NCBI GenBank assembly: GCA_027296925.1
Contig: JAPUIP010000612.1
Span: forward strand, 1-10,182
Length of the DNA stretch: 10,182 nucleotides
Origin: Candidatus Poribacteria bacterium
Lineage (GTDB): Bacteria > Poribacteria > WGA-4E > PCPOR2b
Reading direction: 5' to 3'
In this document: in pieces, positions 1-6,231 of the stretch
Layout: each line of letters opens with the position of its first letter
Numbering within the stretch: position 1 is the stretch's first letter
Position numbers and translations under genes: made by a program
Notes under the pieces: model-generated
What the model saw: the letters and a program-made list of their open reading frames with translations, nothing else
What the model was told of the DNA's origin: nothing
Database searches by the model: none

Positions 1-660
1 GAGGGGCTGCTCAACGACACGATCATCTGCTTTACGTCAGATCACGGCGATATGCTTGGGGGTCACAATATGTGGGCAAAGCGGCTTTTCTATGAATACT
101 CCGCCAATATCCCGATGATTCTGCTCGGCACCGCCGGGGATGACCGCGTGGGATATAACCGTGTCGATGACCGGCTGGTTGGCTGGAGCGATGTGATGCC
201 GACGTTGCTTGCTCTGGCAGGTATCGATATTCCGGAGACGGTGGAAGGCATATCGATGGTCGGCGGTCAGACACGGGACTGGTTCTACGGTGAGGTCGGC
301 GAAGATGACCACGCCACGCGCATGATTCACGACGGGCGTTTTAAGCTGATTTACTATCCGGTCGGAAATTGTCGTCAGCTTTTCGATCTGGAGTCCGACC
401 CGCAGGAGTTGACAGATCTCTCAAACTCCGCTGAACACGCCGATGTCCTCGCTCGACTGACCGATCTGCTTATCAGCCAACTCTACGGAGGCGATGAAGC
501 CTGGGTCCAAAACGGTCAACTCGTCGGCCTGCCGGACAGAGACTTCGTGCCGGGACCGAACCGGGGGCTCTCCAGTCAACGGGGTGCGCACTGGCCGCCA
601 CCGCCGCAGACGGATATGCCGCAGATTGAGTGGTTCTCGGAAAGGAAGTCCTCGGCTTGA
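1..660 (+). CDS. Sulfatase, C-terminal fragment (5' end outside window)
   Basis: This open frame runs in from the window edge and ends at TGA 658-660, giving 219 residues of a type I (alkaline-phosphatase-fold) sulfatase, which hydrolyses sulfate esters. Near the start it reads TSDHGDMLGG, the family motif that supplies the metal-binding Asp and His, followed by WAKR, whose Lys matches the active-site lysine of sulfatases. The C-terminal subdomain is also typical: RMIHDGRFKLIYYP, then QLFDLESDPQELTDL. The tail has a PNRGLS..RG.HWPPPP stretch seen in one subgroup of bacterial sulfatases. The N-terminal part with the formylglycine Cys/Ser signature is missing, so the catalytic type and any signal peptide cannot be judged. 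The usual GDHGLWGKR is GGHNMWAKR here, a mild divergence. The substrate is unknown. Its 3' end converges with the kelch gene across a hairpin. Confidence 0.93.
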   Translation, partial: EGLLNDTIICFTSDHGDMLGGHNMWAKRLFYEYSANIPMILLGTAGDDRVGYNRVDDRLVGWSDVMPTLLALAGIDIPETVEGISMVGGQTRDWFYGEVGEDDHATRMIHDGRFKLIYYPVGNCRQLFDLESDPQELTDLSNSAEHADVLARLTDLLISQLYGGDEAWVQNGQLVGLPDRDFVPGPNRGLSSQRGAHWPPPPQTDMPQIEWFSERKSSA

Positions 661-719
661 TGTGAAAGCGGTTTCAGGTTTTTCACTACAAGACGGAACA
701 ACCCCGGGTAGACAAACAG

Positions 720-755
720 AAACGCCCCATGCAACCGAAGTCGCATGGGGCGTTT
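720..755. terminator. Perfect 13-bp inverted repeat between convergent genes
   Basis: AAACGCCCCATGC (720-732) is the exact reverse complement of GCATGGGGCGTTT (743-755), with a 10-nt loop. It lies 60 bases after the sulfatase stop and 25 bases after the kelch stop. The GC-rich stem with A residues at its left foot and T residues at its right foot fits a bidirectional intrinsic terminator. The T-tract is only three bases long, so termination strength is uncertain. Confidence 0.7.
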
Positions 756-779
756 GGAGACGGTGTGAAAGTGGTGGTT

Positions 780-1262
780 TTAGCGGAGAGCTTTGACTTC
801 TCCCCACAACGTGGGGAGTTTCCCCTCTGGCTCAACGCTTGACGTAAAATCTTTGGGGTCAAATTCTTCCACCGTTGAGAACGACAAATAATCCGGTGGT
901 TCCCCGTCGCCGCCGATCGCATATATTTTACCTTGAACCGCACTCGTAGCCAATAAGATTCTTGGCGTAGGTATGGTGGCCCCCTCAGTCCAGGTGTCCG
1001 ATGCAGGGTCGTACTCTTCCACCGTTGAGAGCAGCACAGGGTCGCCACTTGGTGCACCGCCAATCGCATAAATTTTACCGTCCACTTCAATGGAGGATAA
1101 GTAGCCCCTTGGTTTTGGCATGTTCTTCTTACTTCTCCATTCTCCTACCCCGAAGGCTTTTACCGGATCGTTAGGTTTCGGCTGTTGTCCGAAATCTTCA
1201 TTGCCGCTTTCACCGGAGAGGATGGTAATCTCCGTTATCTCTAGCGTATAGACAGGAATCAC
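780..1262 (-). CDS. Short kelch-repeat protein, possibly 5'-truncated
   Basis: The frame encodes 160 residues from a GTG at 1260-1262. Two clear kelch motifs are visible: residues ~43-90 (EW..KKNMPKPRG..VDGKIYAIGG...STVEEYDP) and ~91-140 (TWTEGATIPTPR...VQGKIYAIGG...STVEEFDP). Each has the diagnostic double Gly and the later Tyr/Phe and Trp positions. Kelch motifs form blades of a beta-propeller, usually with five to seven blades; two cannot close one. There is no signal peptide. The C-terminal tail GKLPTLWGEVK looks like a conserved ending rather than part of a blade. At DNA level the two repeats share TCTTCCACCGTTGAGA at 865-880 and 1015-1030, exactly 150 bp apart, suggesting tandem duplication. 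An in-frame TAG at 1278-1280 precedes the GTG, with 60 open codons above it and no good Shine-Dalgarno, so this may be the remnant of a longer gene. The function is unknown. Confidence 0.65.
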   Translation of the reverse strand: MIPVYTLEITEITILSGESGNEDFGQQPKPNDPVKAFGVGEWRSKKNMPKPRGYLSSIEVDGKIYAIGGAPSGDPVLLSTVEEYDPASDTWTEGATIPTPRILLATSAVQGKIYAIGGDGEPPDYLSFSTVEEFDPKDFTSSVEPEGKLPTLWGEVKALR

Positions 1263-1470
1263 ACCAACCTCGGCGACCTACGTCTTGCTGGGAAGTGCCG
1301 ATCCAATCAGCTCACCAATCGGGTAAAGCGGGCTGAAGGGGGCGGATGGCGAAAATGTGACACGCATCGAGACTTTTTTGAGCAGGGAACGCTTCTGAAT
1401 TTTCAGAATCTGTTGACGAATTCGCGGAAAACGCAGGAACAGAGTGGTTCGGACGGCGCCTCATCCTCTA
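1263..1470. other. Non-coding or decayed stretch upstream of the kelch gene
   Basis: I see no convincing gene here. On the minus strand the kelch frame is open from 1460 back to a TAG at 1278-1280, but the translation shows no kelch motif and no known domain. A small palindrome, TTCTGAATTTTCAGAA, lies near 1395-1410. The stretch could be decayed 5' coding sequence or plain intergenic DNA. Confidence 0.4.
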
Positions 1471-1543
1471 TGTCGCAGACTACCCCATACGGATGCAGGT
1501 TAAGCAGGCTGCTGTGCCAAATACTGAGATACCGACCGTTTCA

Positions 1544-1591
1544 GTCCTGAGCCCTTCGAAGCTCAGAGCCTGCCCTGAGCCTGCCGAAGGG
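1544..1591. repeat. Palindromic GTCCTGAGC...GAAGGG intergenic repeat
   Basis: The sequence starts GTCCTGAGCCCTTCGAAGC and ends CCTGAGCCTGCCGAAGGG. This resembles a short repeat common between genes in many environmental bacterial genomes, whose usual core is CCTGAGC.TGTCGAAGGG. It holds an internal 6-bp hairpin, CTGAGC/GCTCAG, around a TTCGAA core, followed by a second half-copy. It lies inside the MITE-like element. Confidence 0.6.
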
Positions 1592-1631
1592 ATAAACTCC
1601 GCCGAAGGATCGGAGCGTCATGACTCCCTCC

Positions 1632-1655
1632 CGCCGCCGAGTTCAGTCGGTGGCG
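1632..1655. repeat. Hairpin, 9-bp stem
   Basis: CGCCGCCGA (1632-1640) pairs with TCGGTGGCG (1647-1655) around a 6-nt loop, with one G-T wobble. It is the first of three compact stem-loops in a row within the repeat-rich gap. Confidence 0.5.
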
Positions 1656-1665
1656 AGTTTGGCAA

Positions 1666-1685
1666 CGATGGATTGAAATCCATCG
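1666..1685. repeat. Perfect 9-bp palindrome with GA centre
   Basis: CGATGGATT (1666-1674) and AATCCATCG (1677-1685) are exact reverse complements separated only by GA. The layout is the same as that of the next hairpin at 1707-1726, although the stem sequence differs. Confidence 0.6.
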
Positions 1686-1706
1686 CGGGAGTTCCCTGAT
1701 GAAGCG

Positions 1707-1726
1707 CCGACCACTGAAGTGGTCGG
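1707..1726. repeat. Perfect 9-bp palindrome with GA centre, inside the right inverted-repeat arm
   Basis: CCGACCACT (1707-1715) and AGTGGTCGG (1718-1726) are exact reverse complements separated by GA. The palindrome overlaps the inner block of the right arm of the MITE-like element. The left arm copy (1528-1545) lacks the full palindrome. Confidence 0.6.
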
Positions 1727-1757
1727 TATCAAGCGATTTCGCGATTTTTGCTCTTAA

Positions 1758-1773
1758 CCCCATCCGTATGGGG
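1758..1773 (-). terminator. Possible hairpin terminator after the dehydrogenase gene
   Basis: CCCCAT (1758-1763) pairs perfectly with ATGGGG (1768-1773) across a 4-nt loop, starting 12 bases past the TAG at 1785-1787 in the transcription direction. It would be the first stable stem after the six-gene unit. No U-tract follows, and it coincides with the end of the inverted-repeat element, so a terminator role is tentative. Confidence 0.3.
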
Positions 1774-1784
1774 CATGTCGAAGA

Positions 1785-2939
1785 CTACCCGACACATATA
1801 TCTGCATTCGGAACGATGGTCGCCTTGACACATCGCATATCCATCGCGCTTTGCGTTGCTTCTGCGATTCCCGCTTCGGTGAACGGAAACCGTGTCTGTA
1901 TCCGATGCCACGGGTAACGATTCCGGGCGCGGTCAAGCATATTGATGGCTAACGGAATGTCGTTGGCGGTGAAGGCCCAACTCCCCAGCAGGTTAATGTC
2001 CTTGACGCAGATGCGGTGCCAATTGGTTTCGATCGAGCCCGCGTCCGTGAATTGCCCCATCTCGACATAGGTTCCACCGTCACGGAGCATCTCGATTCCC
2101 TCTGGGCCGGCTGATGGATGACCGCTGCAATCAACGACCAAGTCGGCACCATAACCGCCGACAATCTGGCGGACGGCATCGATTCGAGCTCGCGCAGTGG
2201 TGTATTCCTCAATGGACACCGTTGCGTCGGCACCGAACGCCTGGCATAGCGCCAACCGGGGTTGTTCCGGGGCGCCTACGACGATGACGCGGCCCGCTCC
2301 CATCTCTCTGGCTGCGGCGAGCATCAACACGCCAATCGGGCCCGACCCCTGAATGACCACCGTATGTCCCACCCGGAAGCCGCCGACCGACACCGCCCGG
2401 TTCAGCGCACGAATGCAGGAGGTAAGTGGTTCCGACAGGGATGCGAGCATCAATGACATGGTGTCGGGCAAACGATAGATCTTGGTCGCTGGCAGCATCT
2501 CCAGGTCCACATAGACCATCTCCGCCCATCCGCCCCAGAGGTGTGGCGGTTTTTCAAAGGGGATGTACCGGCCATAATAGGTCGGATTCAGACAACGGTT
2601 GGCGTTGTTCGGATAGTGAACACAGTAGTCACACTCTCCGCACGGCATCAGTGGCGGCAGCATCACCTTGCAACCGACGGTCAGCGGTTGTCCCATAAAA
2701 TCCGCTTCCAGCCCTGGCCCCTTTTCCACGATGACGCCGGCTAATTCATGGCCCAACGTCAACGGCCAGGGCAGCGGCTTGGGCCAATGTCCCTTGAGAA
2801 TATGCAGGTCGGTGCCGCATACGCCGCAGACGCCAATCTGGATAAGTGCCGCCTTGTCCGAAATTTTCGGATAGGGTACAATCTGGATGTGAGGTGCTGT
2901 TCCCGGCCCATCATAGGTTGATACACGTACCGTTTGCAT
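1785..2939 (-). CDS. Zinc-dependent medium-chain alcohol/polyol dehydrogenase
   Basis: This is a complete 384-residue MDR-superfamily dehydrogenase, which would oxidise an alcohol or polyol with NAD(P)+. The catalytic zinc site shows as GVCGTD (Cys41), GHE (His64-Glu65) and the Glu of SEP (Glu170). The structural zinc site is Cys100, Cys103, Cys106 and Cys116, spaced x2, x2, x9, slightly longer than the usual x7 last gap. The Rossmann glycine motif is GSGPIG at 198-203. The length is a little above the usual 340-370. ATG at 2937-2939 is preceded by GGAGG about 8 bases upstream. It begins 21 bases after the nitrilase stop and is the last gene of the unit. It could be a threonine-, sorbitol- or sugar-acid-type dehydrogenase; the sequence does not decide. 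The stop codon lies in one direct repeat of the neighbouring element. Confidence 0.93.
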   Translation of the reverse strand: MQTVRVSTYDGPGTAPHIQIVPYPKISDKAALIQIGVCGVCGTDLHILKGHWPKPLPWPLTLGHELAGVIVEKGPGLEADFMGQPLTVGCKVMLPPLMPCGECDYCVHYPNNANRCLNPTYYGRYIPFEKPPHLWGGWAEMVYVDLEMLPATKIYRLPDTMSLMLASLSEPLTSCIRALNRAVSVGGFRVGHTVVIQGSGPIGVLMLAAAREMGAGRVIVVGAPEQPRLALCQAFGADATVSIEEYTTARARIDAVRQIVGGYGADLVVDCSGHPSAGPEGIEMLRDGGTYVEMGQFTDAGSIETNWHRICVKDINLLGSWAFTANDIPLAINMLDRARNRYPWHRIQTRFPFTEAGIAEATQSAMDMRCVKATIVPNADICVG

Positions 2940-2960
2940 CGGAGACCTCCATCGGGAAAT

Positions 2961-3803
2961 TTACTTGTTGCGTGTCCTCTTACGATTGGATTCCATCGTC
3001 TTCTCATAGCGTTTCCCCATCTCCGGTCCCTGCTGTTGCAAGTATTCCTGTTCGGAACGACGCGCTGCCTTTTCCGATGGCGATGCGGGGATGTCAATGA
3101 CAGCGGTAGAAATTTGGTCGTTTCCCCATTTGTACGTAACGATTTCTCCCTTGCTGATAATGAGGTTCATCCCGACATTCGCCTCAACGATTGGCACACC
3201 ATTTTCCCGTGCCCTCGCCAGGACGGCCTGGTTCTGACCCTTGCTTTTCGAGCCATAAGATGGAATCAGGATGACCTGCGCGCCATCGAGGACGAGCGTG
3301 CGGGTAATCAACGGATTCCAGCGATCGTTACAGATGACGATACCAGCGCGACCGATCGGCGTATCAAAAGCGCGAAGTTTCTTGCCGATGCGGTTAAAGT
3401 TCCAGGTTGCATGCGTGCCCTCGGCCAACTGCGTCTTGTGATATTTACCACAGATTTCGCCATCCTGGTCAATGAACACGGCGCAGTTGTAGACCGCGTC
3501 CGCAATGCACTCCGCAAAACCGAAACAGAGGCACGTTCGCAGTGTCTTTGCCAGCCGCTGGAAGCGTTGGATGTAAGGTCCGTCAATCGGTTCGGCGATT
3601 TCGAGCATATCCGCTGGCGTCGCGCGATTCTGAATGACGTCCATGACGCCGTAGCCTTCCAACACCCCTTCCGTGGTCAAAATCACCTGCGGCTGGTCTT
3701 TCGCTGCCTTCGCAAAAAACGCCTCCATCTTGTCAGCGTTTGCCGCTTTATCCCACTTCGCCGGCTTGAGCGAAATGGCTGAGACTTTCACTGAATTGTA
3801 CAT
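2961..3803 (-). CDS. Carbon-nitrogen hydrolase (nitrilase superfamily)
   Basis: This 280-residue protein belongs to the nitrilase/amidase superfamily, cytosolic enzymes that cleave amide or nitrile carbon-nitrogen bonds through a thioester intermediate. The catalytic triad is visible: Glu45 in LTTEG, Lys123 in YHKTQL and Cys158 in VICNDRW. The usual second Glu region lies around residues 128-133. The length matches the family norm of 260-300. The last ~30 residues are charged and rich in Arg, Lys, Gln and Glu, and are probably a flexible or oligomer-contact tail. ATG at 3801-3803 has a very strong Shine-Dalgarno, AGGAGGTGG, about 7 bases upstream. It follows the M14-like gene by 24 bases and precedes the dehydrogenase by 21, so co-translation is likely. 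The subfamily, whether N-carbamoyl, omega-amidase-like or another, cannot be fixed, and the substrate is unknown. Confidence 0.92.
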   Translation of the reverse strand: MYNSVKVSAISLKPAKWDKAANADKMEAFFAKAAKDQPQVILTTEGVLEGYGVMDVIQNRATPADMLEIAEPIDGPYIQRFQRLAKTLRTCLCFGFAECIADAVYNCAVFIDQDGEICGKYHKTQLAEGTHATWNFNRIGKKLRAFDTPIGRAGIVICNDRWNPLITRTLVLDGAQVILIPSYGSKSKGQNQAVLARARENGVPIVEANVGMNLIISKGEIVTYKWGNDQISTAVIDIPASPSEKAARRSEQEYLQQQGPEMGKRYEKTMESNRKRTRNK

Positions 3804-3827
3804 ACGCCACCTCCTACGCGCAATCTA

Positions 3828-4931
3828 TCATCTGTACCGCTGCTCAAAGACCCGAACCGCGCTTTGCACCGTCAGCATACCCAGTGAAACCCGCTTTTCA
3901 AAGCTGCCGTACATGCCCATTTCCGTGCCAAAAGCCAGACCGTAGACACGCGACGCATAGTCGGCCAGATTCAAGCCCTCCCCGCGAACGGTGGCATCGA
4001 GCCAGTATACCCCTTTTTCCGATCGCGTAAACCACGTCTCTTCAATCGGTACACCGCCCAGAACATCATCGTCAGAAGCGAGCACCGCGCCGGAATCGGC
4101 GATCGCCTTGATGGTTGCCTGCGCAGCACGCTGTTCCCACGCTTCATTCTCGGCATCCGGCTGATGACGCGCCGAAAGCCAATAGCAGTCTTCCATCAGT
4201 TGCGACTCGTGCAGGTCGAAGGTAATTCCCGGCTGGATTTCTGCCATTAGCCGGCGAGTGCAACGGACCTCCACCGGGGCCCAGGCGGTATCGTGAAATC
4301 GGTTCAGGTGCAGCACTTCCCCTTCTAAACTGATGATCAGGGTGTAGGCGCGGCCGAAATTTCCTGTGCCTTCGACGCCCGGCTGACCGGGAGTCATGTA
4401 GAGTCGCCGGTATTTGAAAGCCTCCAGGAGGTCAGGCTGTGTGTTATGGATGTCCTGGAGTTTATTGTAGAACGCCCACTGTGGGTGTGGGCGTTGCGCG
4501 GCAGGGCGGCTGCTGGCGTAGCCATAATCCCCAATCAATGACAGCAGCATGCCGTCCTCGTCATAGAAGATTTCGCCGGCATCGCGCAGGATGGCTTCCA
4601 CATCCTCAAAGGAATCAAACTGCGGCACTTCTCCGAGCCCCAAGCTCAGGGCATAAGCATAGCCGTTCAGCCCAATCGGATCGCGTGTGGGCATGATATA
4701 GACCTGGTGTTGGGTATCGAGTTGATCGATGAGTTCAACCGCCGCACTCACGCCGGCGTGTTCTGTGGAGTGGCTGCCCGCCGTAATGAAGATGGCGGGG
4801 GTTTTCTCGCCTCCGGTTCTGACGGACACAATAGGAGAACCGTCTGGGGTATGCCCCAACACGCGGGTCGGGCGTCCGGCCCCCTCGACACGCTCAAGTA
4901 GGTCTGTATACGTCCTGAATATCTGCGTCAT
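3828..4931 (-). CDS. M14-like zinc carboxypeptidase / deacylase
   Basis: The 367-residue product looks like a zinc hydrolase of the M14 carboxypeptidase / aspartoacylase fold. The zinc ligands appear as HSTE (His54 and Glu57) and DLHES (His241). A basic motif PTRDPIGLNGY (residues 81-91, with Arg83) stands where M14 enzymes carry their NPDG(Y) segment. GTEMG with Glu337 is at the place of the C-terminal catalytic glutamate. There is no signal peptide or membrane segment, so it should act in the cytosol on a small amide or peptide. ATG at 4929-4931 follows GAGGAAAGG closely. It sits 70 bases after the oxidoreductase stop and 24 before the nitrilase. Pairing with a second amide-cleaving enzyme suggests sequential deacylation, which is inference. 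Overall similarity to classical carboxypeptidases looks low, so the family call is good but the activity call is not. Confidence 0.75.
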   Translation of the reverse strand: MTQIFRTYTDLLERVEGAGRPTRVLGHTPDGSPIVSVRTGGEKTPAIFITAGSHSTEHAGVSAAVELIDQLDTQHQVYIMPTRDPIGLNGYAYALSLGLGEVPQFDSFEDVEAILRDAGEIFYDEDGMLLSLIGDYGYASSRPAAQRPHPQWAFYNKLQDIHNTQPDLLEAFKYRRLYMTPGQPGVEGTGNFGRAYTLIISLEGEVLHLNRFHDTAWAPVEVRCTRRLMAEIQPGITFDLHESQLMEDCYWLSARHQPDAENEAWEQRAAQATIKAIADSGAVLASDDDVLGGVPIEETWFTRSEKGVYWLDATVRGEGLNLADYASRVYGLAFGTEMGMYGSFEKRVSLGMLTVQSAVRVFEQRYR

Positions 4932-5001
4932 TTCCTTTCCTCTGAAAACTTTCAGTTCGACAGCAGTGCTGGATTCGCGGTATTGGAATCCCTAGAAGGT
5001 T

Positions 5002-6111
5002 TTACGAACTGGCCTGCTGGAGTCGGCGAATTCGCGCAGGGACCTCGTCTTGGCGAATCTCCGACGAGCGGATGCCCAGCGATCGATCCGCCAGGGGCAG
5101 ATTCACCTTCACCCCGCCGCGCCGATGTGACTCCCGCAATCCAACCGCGATCTCCAGCGCCGCGCGGCCGTCCTCGCCCGAACATTTCGGGGGCGCTCCG
5201 GTTTCAATCGCTTGAATCAGATTCTCCACGATTGACAGCCCCATTCCCTGCATCCGTACCGGCCACGGAAAAGGCACCTTCGCCGGCACGCCACGGTCAC
5301 GAGGGCCACCGGGCGCCATACGAATCAACTCGAACTCCAGCGCGTTCGCCAGAGACCGGATACGTCCTTTTTCGCCGATCACGTCGACCTCCCAAGACGC
5401 CACACCGCAGGGCATACTCCGGAGATAACCGCGGACGCCGTTATCAAAAGCGAGGTAACCGTTCCCCATGAGGTCGTCCTCACCGGCGGCGGCTTCATCC
5501 GACTCCATCTCTCCGAAGACCCATTCCACGTTTCCGCCAGCCAGGTAACGCAGCACGTCAATTGCATGGCTGCCGTTATGGGACAACCCACACTGCGCAT
5601 AGACGGTCACTTGCAGAATGTCGCCGAGTTCTCCCGCTTCAATCATCTGCCGGGCTTCACTAAAGAACGGGTTCCAGCGTCGGGCGCAGTTAACGGCTAA
5701 CGCGGCGCCCTGTTCCTGGCAGACGCGCACCATGGCATCGGCCTCCTCCAGCGTCAGTGCAATCGGTTTTTCCGCCCAGATCGCCTTGACCCCGGCCCTG
5801 GCGGCATCCTGCACGATGCCGGACCGAATTCGTGCAGTTGTACAGACGCTGACGAGGTCTAACCGTTCTTTCTCCAGCATCTCCCTGTAATCGCTGTAGA
5901 GATGGTCCGTGCTCAGTCCCCAGCGTTCACCGAAGATCGCAGCTTGTTCCTCGTGGGGGTCTGCGCCAGCGACCAGTTCGACGTTCGGCGCGGCATGGTA
6001 ACTGGGACCGTGACAATAGGGCAGGAAGATCGAACCGCCCTGAGTTATTTCATCGTCGAAGGTGCTGCCCATGCGTCCTAGCCCGATTACGCCAGCACGA
6101 TACGTTGTCAT
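5002..6111 (-). CDS. Gfo/Idh/MocA family NAD(P)-dependent oxidoreductase
   Basis: This 369-residue protein has the two-domain layout of Gfo/Idh/MocA dehydrogenases, which usually oxidise sugars, inositols or sugar acids. The nucleotide-binding fingerprint GLGRMG is at residues 10-15. The family hallmark AEKP (Glu114-Lys115-Pro116) carries the catalytic lysine. CARRWNPFF at ~142-150 and NGSHAIDVLRYLAGG at ~179-193 hold the conserved Arg, His182 and Asp185 of the substrate pocket. The C-terminus LADRSLGIRS is also family-like. The frame is open up to 6186, but I chose the ATG at 6109-6111: GAGGAG lies 7 bases upstream, and the protein then begins directly with the Rossmann strand. Insertion at ~20-40 (FDDEITQGGSIFLPYCHGPSYH) is typical of one uncharacterised subgroup. 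It lies between the aldolase (120-base gap) and the M14-like gene (70-base gap). The substrate is unknown. Confidence 0.92.
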   Translation of the reverse strand: MTTYRAGVIGLGRMGSTFDDEITQGGSIFLPYCHGPSYHAAPNVELVAGADPHEEQAAIFGERWGLSTDHLYSDYREMLEKERLDLVSVCTTARIRSGIVQDAARAGVKAIWAEKPIALTLEEADAMVRVCQEQGAALAVNCARRWNPFFSEARQMIEAGELGDILQVTVYAQCGLSHNGSHAIDVLRYLAGGNVEWVFGEMESDEAAAGEDDLMGNGYLAFDNGVRGYLRSMPCGVASWEVDVIGEKGRIRSLANALEFELIRMAPGGPRDRGVPAKVPFPWPVRMQGMGLSIVENLIQAIETGAPPKCSGEDGRAALEIAVGLRESHRRGGVKVNLPLADRSLGIRSSEIRQDEVPARIRRLQQASS

Positions 6112-6118
6112 AGCTTTT

Positions 6119-6124
6119 CTCCTC
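6119..6124 (-). promoter_or_regulatory. Ribosome binding site that fixes the oxidoreductase start
   Basis: GAGGAG on the minus strand is 7 bases from the ATG at 6109-6111. No comparable site precedes the in-frame GTG at 6184-6186, so the shorter protein is preferred. Confidence 0.7.
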
Positions 6125-6231
6125 ATGGTTTTTGACAGCCGAAATAGTAGACCCCGACAGTTCGGATGGACTTGGCTCCGAGCCACCGGGGTTAAACAGC
6201 ATTCACTCGAAAACGATTCAGTTATTCCCGC

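Larger units (their letters stand above)
1471..1790. repeat. MITE-like element with long imperfect terminal inverted repeats
   Basis: Two blocks recur in inverted orientation at matching spacing. The outer block CCCCATACGGATG (1483-1495) plus GGTTAAG (1498-1504) reappears on the minus strand at 1773-1761 and 1759-1753. The inner block GATACCGACCGTTTCAGT (1528-1545) reappears on the minus strand at 1730-1713 with 16 of 18 matches. The gap between blocks is 23 bases on the left and 22 on the right. The pair therefore forms arms of about 60 bp around a core of about 170 bp. Flanking them are direct repeats, TGTCGCAGACTACCC (1471-1485) and TGTCGAAGACTACCC (1776-1790), 14 of 15 identical, placed like a target-site duplication. 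The right copy overlaps the stop codon of the neighbouring dehydrogenase. No transposase is encoded. A non-autonomous mobile element is the simplest reading; two separate repeats in opposite orientation is the alternative. Confidence 0.6.

Noticed and set aside
1263..1800. CRISPR array suspected from clustered short repeats
   Set aside because: The repeats are inverted or palindromic and differ from each other; there are no regularly spaced identical direct repeats and no cas genes.
5002..5471. Long plus-strand frame antisense to the oxidoreductase
   Set aside because: It is Pro/Arg/Ser-rich with low complexity, typical of the reverse strand of a GC-rich coding gene.
6112..6186. In-frame N-terminal extension of the oxidoreductase from GTG 6184-6186
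   Set aside because: The GAGGAG at 6119-6124 lies inside it, and the Rossmann fold begins only after the ATG at 6109-6111.
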